Shown here piece after piece: positions 8,821 to 22,103 of a stretch of DNA of 64,000 nucleotides. The stretch covers positions 1 through 64,000 of the forward strand of contig JANXTA010000114.1 of assembly GCA_025356395.1 (NCBI GenBank), in the 5' to 3' direction. The first letter of the stretch is position 1; every line of letters starts with the position of its first letter. The notes below the pieces were generated by a model. That model did no database searches and was not told where the DNA came from. It saw only the letters and a program-made list of their open reading frames with translations. A program made the position numbers and the translations under genes. Origin of the DNA: Betaproteobacteria bacterium. Its GTDB lineage: Bacteria; Pseudomonadota; Gammaproteobacteria; Burkholderiales; Burkholderiaceae_D.

Positions 8821-9905
8821 TGCTGCTGCTCAATCCCGGCCCCGTGACCCTGACGGAACGCGTGCGTCACAGCCTGCTGCAGCCCGATCTCTGTGATTGC
8901 GAGAGCGAGTTCTACGACCTGCAGGACGAAGCGAGAGAGCGCCTGCTCGAGGTGTATGCGCTCGATCCGACCCAGTGGTCCGCGGTATTGATCACCGGCT
9001 CGGGCACGGCCGCGGTCGAAAGCATGATCGCGGCGCTGGTGCCCGACGGCGGCAAGCTGCTGATCGTCGAAAACGGCATGTATGGCGAACGCATCGCGCA
9101 GATCGCCGGCCAGTACCGCATCGCGCACGAGGGCGCGCGCCACGATTGGATGGATGCCGTCGATCTGCAACGCATCGCCGCCCTGCTGGATGCGGACGGG
9201 ACCTTCACGCATGTCGCGGTGATCCATCACGAGACCACGACCGGTCGGCTCAACGACCTCGAGGGACTGGCCGCGATCTGTCGCGAGCGCGGCGTGCGCC
9301 TGCTGATCAATAGTGTGAGCAGCTTCGGGGCGGAGGCGATCGCGTTCGATGACGACTGCGTCGACGCGGTGGCGGGCGCGGCCAACAAGTGCCTGCACGG
9401 CGTGCCGGGCGCCTCGTTCGTCATCGTCCGGCGTTCGGCACTCCCGCAGGCGACGAGCCGCACCTACTACCTCGACCTCGTGCGTCTCGCGCGCCTGCAG
9501 GACCAGCGCAATACGCCGTTCACGGCTGCGGTCCACGTGTATTACGCGATGGTCGAGGCGCTGCGCGAGTTCGAGGAAGAGGGCGGTCGTGAAGCTCGGC
9601 ATGCGCGCTATGCAGCATTGGCAGAGCAGGCGCGGGCCGGTCTTGCAGAGCGTGGCATCCACGGCGTCTTGCCCGCCGGGCAGTCATCGGTGGTGCTGCG
9701 CGCGTACTCTCTGCCTCCGGGTCTAGCCTATCTGCGACTGCATGACGGCCTCAAGTCGCGTGGCTTCGTGATTTACGCAGGGCAGGGCGGCCTCTCCGCC
9801 ACGCTGTTCCGCATCTCGACGATGGACGCCGTGACCGGCGCCGACGTCGAGCGACTGCTGCAGGGCTTCACCGAGCTGCTGCCGGCCGAATCCGCACATC
9901 CATGA
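8820..9905 (+). CDS. 2-aminoethylphosphonate aminotransferase (class V PLP)
   Basis: LLLNPGPVTLTERVRHSLLQPDLCDCESEF; AANKCLHGVPGASFVIV around the PLP lysine. Confidence 0.92.
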   Translation: MLLLNPGPVTLTERVRHSLLQPDLCDCESEFYDLQDEARERLLEVYALDPTQWSAVLITGSGTAAVESMIAALVPDGGKLLIVENGMYGERIAQIAGQYRIAHEGARHDWMDAVDLQRIAALLDADGTFTHVAVIHHETTTGRLNDLEGLAAICRERGVRLLINSVSSFGAEAIAFDDDCVDAVAGAANKCLHGVPGASFVIVRRSALPQATSRTYYLDLVRLARLQDQRNTPFTAAVHVYYAMVEALREFEEEGGREARHARYAALAEQARAGLAERGIHGVLPAGQSSVVLRAYSLPPGLAYLRLHDGLKSRGFVIYAGQGGLSATLFRISTMDAVTGADVERLLQGFTELLPAESAHP

Positions 9906-9948
9906 CATCCCGGTCGACCGTCCGTCGGCCTTCATCGAAAGCAACCCT

Positions 9949-10716
9949 ATGTTCGTTCGAGGCCTGACGCTGTTCGCCCTGTTCGCGGCACTCGCCATCG
10001 GCGGCTGTGCGACCGTTCCGTCGGGGAGCGCTGCCGATCCGTCGGAGAACGATCCCTTCGAGTCCTTCAACCGCGGCGTCTTCGCGGTCAACCAGTCGGT
10101 CGATCGCGCGGTCATCAAGCCGGTCGCCGAGACCTATCGCTCGACGCTGCCGGAGGGCGTGCGCGACGGCATCCGTTCATTCGTCGACAACCTGACGGAG
10201 CCGCTAGTCTTTGCCAACGACCTGCTGCAGGGCCGCGGTGAGGCCGCCGGCATCACGGGGCGCCGCTTCCTGATCAACTCCACCTGGGGCATCGGCGGAC
10301 TGTTCGACAAGGCGGGCGAACTCGGCATGCCGCGCCAGTCGGGCGACTTCGGACAGACGCTGTTTTCGTGGGGCGTCGTCGATGGGCCTTACCTGATGCT
10401 GCCGTTGTTCGGTCCCTCCAACATCCGCGATGCGATCGGCATGGGTGTGGACTCGTATGCGTCCCCGATCGGCCACGTCGGGTCTGAATCGACCCGCGGG
10501 AAGGTCACGGTATCGGTGGGTGTCTCGGGTGGCATCGACGAGCGGTCGCGCAACATCGAGACGCTGGAGGGCATCGAGGCAAGTTCGATCGACTTCTATG
10601 CCTACCTGCGCAGTGTCTGGCGCCAGAACCGCCAGGCGACCTTGCGCGAAGCGCGCGAGAGCGCGCCGGACGATGACCTCAGCGACCCGGGCGCGGCGAA
10701 GGCGCCCAAGCCCTAG
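9949..10716 (+). CDS. mlaA: MlaA/VacJ family outer-membrane lipoprotein
   Basis: Lipobox ...AIGGCATV; DPFESFNRGVFAVNQSVDRAVIKPVAETYRSTLP. Confidence 0.9.
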   Translation: MFVRGLTLFALFAALAIGGCATVPSGSAADPSENDPFESFNRGVFAVNQSVDRAVIKPVAETYRSTLPEGVRDGIRSFVDNLTEPLVFANDLLQGRGEAAGITGRRFLINSTWGIGGLFDKAGELGMPRQSGDFGQTLFSWGVVDGPYLMLPLFGPSNIRDAIGMGVDSYASPIGHVGSESTRGKVTVSVGVSGGIDERSRNIETLEGIEASSIDFYAYLRSVWRQNRQATLREARESAPDDDLSDPGAAKAPKP

Positions 10717-11357
10717 GAAACCAGCAGCTTGTCGGCGCGCTGACGGAGGCTGTCGATCAGCGCGGCCGGACCACCGCTGCGGAGCAGGGCGCCGAACTCC
10801 GAGCGCCGCGTCGCAAGTTCGCTGATCGTGCCCTTCAGGTACACGTCAATCGCCTTCCAGCCGTCGTCGACGGGGTGGACCAGATAGTTGAGCGCGATGG
10901 GTTCGCCCTTCGGCCGCACCAGAGTGCTGTGCACGACGCGATTGGGCCCGCGCTCCTCGGCGGCAGGCTCGACCTCGAAGTGCTCGCCCGAATAGCCGTC
11001 GAAACGGTTGGCATAGGTCGCGACGGTGAGACGGCCGAACTGTTCGAGCAACGCCTTCTGGTCATCCACCGCGATCGTCGTCCAGCTCGGGCCGACCGCG
11101 ATCCGCGTCATCGCCGGCAGGTCGAAGGTCGCGCGTACCACGGGCTCGAGCTTCTCGTAGCGCGCACGGACCGGCATCGATTTCGCCTGCTTCATCGTGT
11201 CGAGCAGCACATCGTAGAAACCACGGATGCGCGTGACGGCCGGATCGGCTTCGGCTGCCGTAGCCGAACCGATCGCGGCAGACACGATGCCGAGCAAGAA
11301 CCACAGCATCAGTGCACGACGTCGGGTACCGGAAACCATCATCTTGTGTCCTTGCAT
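10713..11357 (-). CDS. MlaC/HpnM (toluene tolerance Ttg2D) family phospholipid-binding protein
   Basis: Signal peptide; ATFDLPAMTRIAVG, RFDGYSGEHFEV, DDGWKAIDVYLKG... Confidence 0.85.
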   Translation of the reverse strand: MQGHKMMVSGTRRRALMLWFLLGIVSAAIGSATAAEADPAVTRIRGFYDVLLDTMKQAKSMPVRARYEKLEPVVRATFDLPAMTRIAVGPSWTTIAVDDQKALLEQFGRLTVATYANRFDGYSGEHFEVEPAAEERGPNRVVHSTLVRPKGEPIALNYLVHPVDDGWKAIDVYLKGTISELATRRSEFGALLRSGGPAALIDSLRQRADKLLVS

Positions 11358-11398
11358 TCTGGGGGCCTGTGAGAGGCGGCCCGCTGTTGATCGTTCCT

Positions 11399-11902
11399 TC
11401 AATAGCGCACCACGCTGCGTGCGCGAACATCCTTCCACGCGAAGTCCGGAACGAACTTCAGGTCGATCAGGACCAGCATCGCATCGACCGTGTAGCCGGC
11501 CTGTTCGCAGAGGCCTGCCGATGCGAGCAGCGTGCCGCCGGTGGCGAGCACGTCGTCCACCAGCAACGCTCGTCCCGAACCGGACTGCATCTCGAGGACG
11601 CCCGTGCCGTACTCGAGTTGATAGGCTTGTGCCACGACCGGCGGCGGCAGCTTGCCCTGCTTCCTGACCAGGGCGAAGGCCTTGCCGTGACGGTCGGCCA
11701 GGGCAGCGCCGAGTACGAAGCCACGCGATTCGATGCCGACGACCACGTCAATCCCCGACCATTCGCCGGTACTCAACTGATCGCCCATCGCCGTGATGGT
11801 CGGGCCGAAGTGCCGCCTCAGCAAAGGCGCGATATCACGGAACAGGATGCCGGGCTTGGGAAAGTCCGGCACGGCGACGATCTGCGAAGCGAGGTCGATC
11901 AA
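11399..11902 (-). CDS. apt: Adenine phosphoribosyltransferase
   Basis: VPDFPKPGILFRDIAPLL and PRPP motif RALLVDDVLATGGTLLAS. Start codon uncertain. Confidence 0.92.
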   Translation of the reverse strand: MIDLASQIVAVPDFPKPGILFRDIAPLLRRHFGPTITAMGDQLSTGEWSGIDVVVGIESRGFVLGAALADRHGKAFALVRKQGKLPPPVVAQAYQLEYGTGVLEMQSGSGRALLVDDVLATGGTLLASAGLCEQAGYTVDAMLVLIDLKFVPDFAWKDVRARSVVRY

Positions 11903-12111
11903 GGGTATGGCTCCGATTACTGGAATTTCGACATCGTAAAGGCATGGATTGTGTTTGCTGCCGCACCCGGGGGGATGGTGCAATCCCCACCGTACACATA
12001 TCATTCGTTATGTCGAATGAAACCGACGCGGCACCGTGCGATCAGTGATTGTTCTGGATGCTTGGTCCCTCGATCGCATCGGGGCATCGCTCTCATCATC
12101 GAAGGAATGTC

Positions 12112-12750
12112 TTGACGGTCCGGAAAATCATGCTGGTCGACGATCATTACATCGCGCGAGCCGGACTGAGACAGATTTTCACCGATGTCGAGGACATCGA
12201 CGTCGATGCCGAAGCAGCGACGGGTGGCGAGGCACTCGAGCTTGTCCGGGCACGCCATTTCGACGCGATCCTGCTCGACCTGTCGCTGCCCGACCGCAGC
12301 GGCCTCGACGTGTTGCGCCGCATGCGCGGCGATCGTCCCGACCTGCCGGTGCTGATCGTTTCGATGCATTCGGAAGAGCAGTACGCGATGCCGGTCCTGA
12401 AGGCCGGCGCCAACGGCTATGTCACCAAGGGCAGTTCGTCGGAAGAGATCCTGAAGGCGACGCGGATGGTCCTCAACGGCGAGAAGTACGTCAGTCCCTC
12501 CCTCAAGCGGCAGCACGCGCTGGCCCATACCAGCGACGCGGGACCGTCGCCGCACGAGAGGCTCTCGACCCGCGAGTTCGAGGTCTTCAAGAAACTGTCG
12601 GAAGGTCGCAGCGTCTCGCAGATCGCCGAGGAGTTCTTCGTGTCGGTGAAGACCATCAGCACGCATCGTGGCCACATCCTGATCAAGATGGGCCTGAAGA
12701 ACAACGGCGACCTGACCCTCTACGCAATCAAGAACGACTTGATGGCATAG
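12112..12750 (+). CDS. NarL/FixJ-type response regulator
   Basis: Receiver DD...LLDLSLPDRSG...K and LuxR HTH STREFEVFKKLSEGRSVSQIAEEFFVSVKTISTHRGHILIKMG. Confidence 0.9.
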   Translation: MTVRKIMLVDDHYIARAGLRQIFTDVEDIDVDAEAATGGEALELVRARHFDAILLDLSLPDRSGLDVLRRMRGDRPDLPVLIVSMHSEEQYAMPVLKAGANGYVTKGSSSEEILKATRMVLNGEKYVSPSLKRQHALAHTSDAGPSPHERLSTREFEVFKKLSEGRSVSQIAEEFFVSVKTISTHRGHILIKMGLKNNGDLTLYAIKNDLMA

Positions 12751-12751
12751 G

Positions 12752-14182
12752 CTACCTGCCCAGCGCGATGGGCTGCGTCGGATCGGACCATCCTCCGCCG
12801 AGTGCACGGATCAATTGCACGCTCGCCCGACGCTGCAGCGTGTCGAGGTTCAATGCGCTGCGCTGCGACTGCAACGTCGCCGTCTGCGCGATCACCACCT
12901 CGAGATAGTTGACCGCCCCCTCGCGATAGCGAAGCGTCGCGAAGTCGAGTGAGCGCTGGCCAGCGGCGACCGCCGAACGCTCCGAGTCGGCCGCGGTGCG
13001 GTAGTGGTTCAGCAACGCGAGGTTGTCCTCGACCTGCTGGAAGGCACCGAGCACAACGCTGCGATACCGCGCGCTGCTCTCCTCGAGGAGGGCGCGCGTG
13101 CGATCGACCTCGGCCTGCCTGCGACCCGCATCGAACAGCGCGACGAACAGCGACGGCCCGATCGCCCAGAAGGTGCTGGGGGCGCCGATGAAGTTGCCGA
13201 TGTCGCTGGTCTGGTAGCCGCCCAGTCCGCTCAACGTCACCGAGGGATAGAACGCCGCGCGGGCGACGCCGATGCTGGCGTTGGCCGCCTCGATGCGACG
13301 CTCGGCGGCAGCGATGTCGGGTCGCCTCTGCAGCAGCAGCGACGGCACGCCCGAAGGGACCTGCGGCAGCGCGAGGTCGGCCAGGCGCGGCACGATCGTG
13401 AAGGTGGAAGGAGACTCGCCGACCAGCGCGGCAATGGCGTGCTCGAGCAGCGCGCGTTGCGCCAGCGACTGCTCGGCCTGCGACTTCGTGGTGTCGAGCT
13501 GCGTCTGCGCACGCGCGACATCGAGACCCGAAGCGACCCCGCCGTCGTGACGCGTCGTCGTCAGGTCCAGTGCCTTCGCGTACGCCGTGACGGCATCGTC
13601 GAGCAAGGCCTTCTCGCGATCGAGACCCCGCAACGCGATGTAGCTGTCGGCGAGCTGTGCCTGCAGGCTGAGGCGTGCCGATTCGAGGTCGCCCTGCGCC
13701 GCCTGCTCGGAGGCCTTGCCGGCCGCCACCAGGTTGCGAACGCGGCCCCACAGATCGAACTCGTAGTCGAGCTGCAGCCCCAGCGTCGCCGAGGTGTACT
13801 GGTCGGGCGAGGTCGGTCCCAGCACGCGCAACGGACGCAGGTCGGACTGTCGATCGCGCTGGACGTTGGCGTTCGCCGAGATCGCGGGGAAGAGGCTGGA
13901 GCGGGTCTGGTCGCTCAAGGCCCGCGCCTGCTGATAGCGCGCGAGCGCCGCCGCGATGTCGGGGCTGTTTTTCACGAGCGTGACCTGCAAGGCATCCAGT
14001 TCGGCGTCGCCGTACTGCGTCCACCAGTTCTCGCGGGGCATCGCGTCCGCGGGCTGCGCCGGGGTCCACGGTGCCTTCTCCTTGTAGCCGGACGAGAGCG
14101 GGACGTCGGGGATCTTCAGCGGCGGCGCGAACGAGCAGGCGGCCAGCACGACGCAAAGCGCGGCAGTCGAGGTGACGCGCAC
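12752..14182 (-). CDS. RND efflux outer-membrane factor (NodT/OprM-type)
   Basis: Lipobox VVLAACSF; WWTQYGDAELDAL; RRPDIAAAERRIEAANASIGVARAAFYPSVTLSG. Confidence 0.92.
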   Translation of the reverse strand: MRVTSTAALCVVLAACSFAPPLKIPDVPLSSGYKEKAPWTPAQPADAMPRENWWTQYGDAELDALQVTLVKNSPDIAAALARYQQARALSDQTRSSLFPAISANANVQRDRQSDLRPLRVLGPTSPDQYTSATLGLQLDYEFDLWGRVRNLVAAGKASEQAAQGDLESARLSLQAQLADSYIALRGLDREKALLDDAVTAYAKALDLTTTRHDGGVASGLDVARAQTQLDTTKSQAEQSLAQRALLEHAIAALVGESPSTFTIVPRLADLALPQVPSGVPSLLLQRRPDIAAAERRIEAANASIGVARAAFYPSVTLSGLGGYQTSDIGNFIGAPSTFWAIGPSLFVALFDAGRRQAEVDRTRALLEESSARYRSVVLGAFQQVEDNLALLNHYRTAADSERSAVAAGQRSLDFATLRYREGAVNYLEVVIAQTATLQSQRSALNLDTLQRRASVQLIRALGGGWSDPTQPIALGR

Positions 14183-14183
14183 G

Positions 14184-15369
14184 CTACTTGCCGCCACGTT
14201 CGCCCGACGCCGCTGGCGCTTCTGCTTTGGCCACGCGCACCACGTCACCGTTGGCGATGCTGTCGGGCGGGCTCTCGACGACGCGGTCGCCGGCCACGAT
14301 GCCCGAGGACAGCTCGATCACCTTGCCGAGGTCGCGGGCGATCGTCACGGGCTTGAGCACGACCTTGTTGTCGGTGCCCACCGTCGCGACACGCAGGCCG
14401 CTCTTGCCCACGATCAACGCACCCGGTGGGATGCTCAGCGCCCCGGCGTTGGCAGGCAGGTCGAGACTGACGTTCGCGAAGCTGCCGGGCAGCAACTCGG
14501 ACTCGGCGTTGTCGACGGCGAGCTGCACCAGCATGGTCCCGGACGCGGCGTTGACCGCCTGCGCAGAAGACTCGACGGTCGCGGCGTAGGTCTTGCCCGG
14601 ATGCTCGGGCACGGTGAGACGCGCCTTGGTGCCGCGCCTGATCACCGACGCATAGTTCTGCGGCACGCCGACATACACCCGCAGCTTGCGCACGTCGGAG
14701 ACGACGAACAGCTCCTGTCCCGCGCCGCCGCCCGCGTTGATCAGCGCACCCACATCGGTGGAGCGCGCGGTGACGATGCCGTCAAACGGCGCGACGATGC
14801 GCGTGAAGGCCTTCATCGCCACGTAGCGATCGACGTTGGCCTGCGACGCATTGACCACCGACTGCTTGGTGACGAGGTCGCCGGCCTTCTCGTCGGCCTC
14901 CTGGCGCGACACCGCATCGGCCGCGACCAGCGATTGCCAGCGCTTGGCGGTCGTGCCCGCCAGACTCGCGTTGGCCTTCGAGCTCGCGAGGTCAGCGCGG
15001 GCCTGCAACAGTTGCTGATCGAGATCGGGCGTCTCGATCTCGGCGAGCAGCTGACCGGCCTTGACCGGCGCGCCGATGTCGACCTTCCAGCTCTTCAGGT
15101 AGCCGCTGATGCGGGCGTAGATCGGCGCGCGTGAATAAGCCTCGAGGCGGGCAGGAAGATCGAGCGTCGCGGCCGCGGCGGCATTGCCGGGCGAGATCAG
15201 CACCACGGTCGGCACCGACTGCTGATCGGCGCGATCGATGAGGCGCGCTGCGTCCGACGTGCGCATCGCGATGCCGGCGCTGACGACGACCAGCGCGACG
15301 ATCAGGATCGTGAGGCCGCCGAGGCGCAGCGTGCGTCGGGAGAAAGTCGACGGGGCCGGGTGGGTGGGA

Positions 15370-15380
<11 letters not shown>
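14184..15380 (-). CDS. RND efflux periplasmic adaptor (MFP)
   Basis: ARISGYLKSWKVDIGAPVKAGQLLAEIETPDLDQQL; RIVAPFDGIVTARSTDVGALI. Confidence 0.92.
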
Positions 15381-18576
<3,196 letters not shown>

Positions 18577-18954
18577 GCGGAGAGCTCGTCGGACGGACGG
18601 ATTGCGGGCATGACCATGAATGACTTCTCGAACGGACGGATGCGAGGCCACGCGCTGGCCAATCGCTTCGACCCGACACGCCCGGGGCGTGCGTGATCGA
18701 GACGACCGGGCCGACACGCCTCGGTAATGCGCTGGCGGTGGCTCGCACAACGACTGCCAGTGGAGGTGAGGCCGCGAAGCCGCTGTCTCGGAAGATAATA
18801 TCAACGGATCTGTTTCGCCCCGGCCACAGCAGAAGAAATTCGTCGCAAAACCCCACAGAAGCGTCACGAACAACGAGAGGGGCCTGATCACGCCGCAAGT
18901 AGAAGGCGTGCTGACAACGGCTGGGACACGTTGGCCCTAAGCTTCGGTCCACTC

Positions 18955-18970
18955 TGGTACGCCGCTTGCG
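18955..18970 (+). promoter_or_regulatory. Candidate sigma-54 (-24/-12) promoter
   Basis: TGGTACGCCGCTTGCG: GG-N10-GC geometry and close match to TGGCACGNNNNTTGCW, about 27 bp upstream of the ATG at 18997. Confidence 0.45.
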
Positions 18971-18996
18971 TGCAATTTAGGATTCAAGGAGACGGC

Positions 18997-19836
18997 ATGC
19001 AATTACGCGTTGGTTTTGAGATGGTCTATCAATGTCCGCAGGAGATTCCGATGCTCCTCGCGCTGAACATCCACGAGTCGCGAACAGGCGATCTGGTTCA
19101 GCCGGATACGCTAACGATCGACCCGCCGGTCCCGGCGACCACCTACCGCGATCTGTTCGGCAACCAGTGCACGCGACTGGTCGCGCCCCCCGGTCGTTTC
19201 ACGCTGAAGACCGACGCGATCGTCGAGGACGATGGACTGCCCGACGAATACGCACCGGATGCCCGACAGATCCCGGTGGACGAATTGCCGGACGACACGC
19301 TCGTCTATCTGCTCGGCAGCCGGTATTGCGAGACGGATCAATTGTCGGTCGCTGCCTGGGAGCACTTCGGCTCGACGCCGCGCGGGTGGGCGCGCGTGCA
19401 GGCGATCTGCGATTTCGTGCACCAGCACATCACGTTCGGCTACCAGTTCGCCCGCCGCACGAGAACGGCCTGGGAGGCCTACAACGAACAGCGGGGCGTG
19501 TGTCGCGACTACGCGCACCTCGGCGTCGCGCTGTGCCGCTGCATGAACATCCCTGCGCGCTACTGCACCGGCTACATCACCGACCTCGGCATCTACCCGG
19601 TGCCCACCGCGCCGATGGACTTCGCCGGCTGGTTCGAAGCCTATCTGGGCGATCGCTGGTACACGTTCGACCCCCGCAACAACGCACCGCGGCTCGGTCG
19701 CATCCTGATGGCGCGCGGACGCGACGCGTGCGACGTGGCCCTGGCCAATACCTTCGGGCCGAACTACCTCGAAAGCTTCGACGTGTGGGCAGACGAATAC
19801 CCGTCCGCGACGGCGGAATGGGCTTCGCCGCGTTGA
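18997..19836 (+). CDS. Transglutaminase-like cysteine protease family protein
   Basis: QRGVCRDYAHLGVALCRCMNIPARY...GWFEAYLGDRWYTFDPRNN: Cys-His-Asp triad context. RBS aaggaga before ATG. Confidence 0.9.
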   Translation: MQLRVGFEMVYQCPQEIPMLLALNIHESRTGDLVQPDTLTIDPPVPATTYRDLFGNQCTRLVAPPGRFTLKTDAIVEDDGLPDEYAPDARQIPVDELPDDTLVYLLGSRYCETDQLSVAAWEHFGSTPRGWARVQAICDFVHQHITFGYQFARRTRTAWEAYNEQRGVCRDYAHLGVALCRCMNIPARYCTGYITDLGIYPVPTAPMDFAGWFEAYLGDRWYTFDPRNNAPRLGRILMARGRDACDVALANTFGPNYLESFDVWADEYPSATAEWASPR

Positions 19837-20109
19837 TCCGCGTTCCATGAAAGTGGAGCGCGATCTTCGGGCAACATCGTCTATTCTTGCGCTTCGGACT
19901 TTAAATCGATGGATCGGTGCGTGAAAGTTGTTCAAAACGTTGCTTGCGTGGATGCTCCCCATCTAGCTTCGCAGGCGTGTCAATCCCATTTTCCATGTCT
20001 CTTGCCGAAGGGCGTTTTCGGCGACCATGGAGCGTCGTCCGCGTAACGCGATTTCCCATCGGGAACCGCCCCATCCCGACCACGCGGACGTTCGGCGAAA
20101 GACCCGTCC

Positions 20110-20724
20110 ATGAGCGAAATCGATCTGAAAAGTCACCTGCTGAAGACGGCAGCCCGACTCTTCCAGAGGCAGGGCTATGCCGCCGTTTCGCTGCGCAAGA
20201 TCGCCGCCGAAGCGGGCGTGACGACGGGCAGTCTCTATTACTACTTCAACGACAAGGATGAGGTCGTCCACGAGATCCTCGACACCGGGCATCGGCGCGC
20301 GCTGGTGGATGTCCGTCGAGCGGTCCAGGCCGTGGGCCTTGCGGCGGACCGACGCGCGATGCTCCGCGCCGCCGTCCTCGCGCACCTCGAAGCCATCTTC
20401 GAGGACAGCAGCTTCCCGGCGGCAAGCATCCGCATCTTCCCGCATGTGCCGCCGCACCTGCGGGCGGCCGTTCGGCCCGGTCGCATTGCGTACGTGCAGT
20501 TCTGGACCGACCTGGTGACGCTCGGCGATCCTTCGAGGCAGCCGCTGGTGGCGCCGCGTCATATGGCGATGTACCTGCTCGGTGCAGCGAACGGGACGCT
20601 GGAGTGGTACAAGGCGAATCGCCAGACGCTTGAGGAAGTGGCGGACGACCTGACGTTCGTGTTCTTCGAGGTGGTTGCGTCCGCCCGCGCTGCACGACCC
20701 GCGGCCCGAAAGACTGCAGCCTAG
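20110..20724 (+). CDS. TetR/AcrR family transcriptional regulator
   Basis: LLKTAARLFQRQGYAAVSLRKIAAEAGVTTGSLYYYFNDKDEVVHEIL. Confidence 0.92.
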   Translation: MSEIDLKSHLLKTAARLFQRQGYAAVSLRKIAAEAGVTTGSLYYYFNDKDEVVHEILDTGHRRALVDVRRAVQAVGLAADRRAMLRAAVLAHLEAIFEDSSFPAASIRIFPHVPPHLRAAVRPGRIAYVQFWTDLVTLGDPSRQPLVAPRHMAMYLLGAANGTLEWYKANRQTLEEVADDLTFVFFEVVASARAARPAARKTAA

Positions 20725-20778
20725 AGTCCGTCGTTCGACGGCGAGCCGTCAACGCGGTCGAAGGGCACGAGCCCCGCC

Positions 20779-22029
20779 ATGTCGCACTTCCTCTTGAGCG
20801 CTCTCGGAAGTGCCGGCGACGTCCATCCTTTCATCGCGGTAGCGCAAGGCCTTCGTGCCCGCGGGCACAGCGTGCAGATCCTCGCGTCGCCGCACTTCGA
20901 GGCGCGCGTCCGGCGGGCGGGCGTGTCGTTCGCGCCGCTCGGCGAGCCGGGTGACTACGAGCGTCTGTTGCAACGTCCCGAACTCTGGCAGCCGCGCGGC
21001 GGTGCCCGCTTTATCCTCGACGAACTCCTGCGGCGGTTGCCCGAGTCGTATGCCGCCACGGCCGCTCTGGCGAAGGGCCCGGACACGGTGCTGGTGGGCA
21101 GCACGCTGTCTTGGGGAACGCGCCTCGTCCAGGAGGTCACGGGCCTGCCCGCGGCGACCATTCACCTGTCACCGGTGTGCGTGCCCTCGGCGATCCGGCC
21201 CCCGATCCTGCCGGGCGTCGGCGATCTGTCGTGGATGCCCGCTTGGGCAGTTCGGTCGCTGCAATGGGCCGCCGAGCGCGGGCTTGTCGACCGCTGGATC
21301 GGACCGCGCCTCAATGCCTTCCGATCCACCCTCGGCCTGCCTCCGGTCGAGCGCATCTGGAGCCGATGGATGCATGCGCCGCGGCTCATCGTCTGCGCCT
21401 GGCCGGCCTGGTTCGCGGCGCCACAAACGGACTGGCCGCCGCACGCCGTGACGACCGGCTTCCCGCTCTTCGACGAAGGCGCAGCGGCGCTCGATCCGGC
21501 GCTGCAGGCGTTCCTGGACGAGGGCACCGCACCGATCGGCATCACGCCGGGTTCTGCGATGGCGCATGGCGGGCTGTTCTTCGCGCGGGCGCTCGAGGCC
21601 TGCCATGTGATCGGCTGTCGGGTCGTGCTGATCACCGCCTATCGCGATCAGCTTCCGGAAAACTTGCCGGACTGGGCGCATCACGTCGCCTATGCGCCGT
21701 TCAGCGCGCTGGTGCCACGACTGTCGGCGCTGATCCATCACGGCGGCATCGGCACCAGTGCACAGGCCCTTGCCGCCGGCATTCCGCAGGGCATCGTGCC
21801 CTTCGCACACGACCAGTTCGACAACGCCGCCCGCCTGCGACGACTGGGCGTGTCAAGATCGCTTGACCTTTCGATCCCCGTCGACGCCTGGGTGGCTGCA
21901 TTGCACGGATTGCTGGAGGAGGGCGAGTTGCACGAAGCGGCCCGTCACCATGCGGATTGTATGGCGACCGACCCGCCGGCCGCAGAGTGCATCGCCCGCG
22001 AGCTCGAAGCTCTCGCGGCGCAGCGCTAG
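20779..22029 (+). CDS. GT1/UGT-type glycosyltransferase (rhamnosyltransferase-like)
   Basis: SALGSAGDVHPFIAVAQGLRARGH; C-terminal HHGGIGTSAQALAAGIPQGIVPFAHDQFDNAARL. Confidence 0.88.
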   Translation: MSHFLLSALGSAGDVHPFIAVAQGLRARGHSVQILASPHFEARVRRAGVSFAPLGEPGDYERLLQRPELWQPRGGARFILDELLRRLPESYAATAALAKGPDTVLVGSTLSWGTRLVQEVTGLPAATIHLSPVCVPSAIRPPILPGVGDLSWMPAWAVRSLQWAAERGLVDRWIGPRLNAFRSTLGLPPVERIWSRWMHAPRLIVCAWPAWFAAPQTDWPPHAVTTGFPLFDEGAAALDPALQAFLDEGTAPIGITPGSAMAHGGLFFARALEACHVIGCRVVLITAYRDQLPENLPDWAHHVAYAPFSALVPRLSALIHHGGIGTSAQALAAGIPQGIVPFAHDQFDNAARLRRLGVSRSLDLSIPVDAWVAALHGLLEEGELHEAARHHADCMATDPPAAECIARELEALAAQR

Positions 22030-22103
22030 GGCGATTCCTGCAACGCGTCGCGGGTTTTGCTAGACTCCGTTCCGCACCACAGAGTTAGGCGTTTGGATCG
22101 TTC

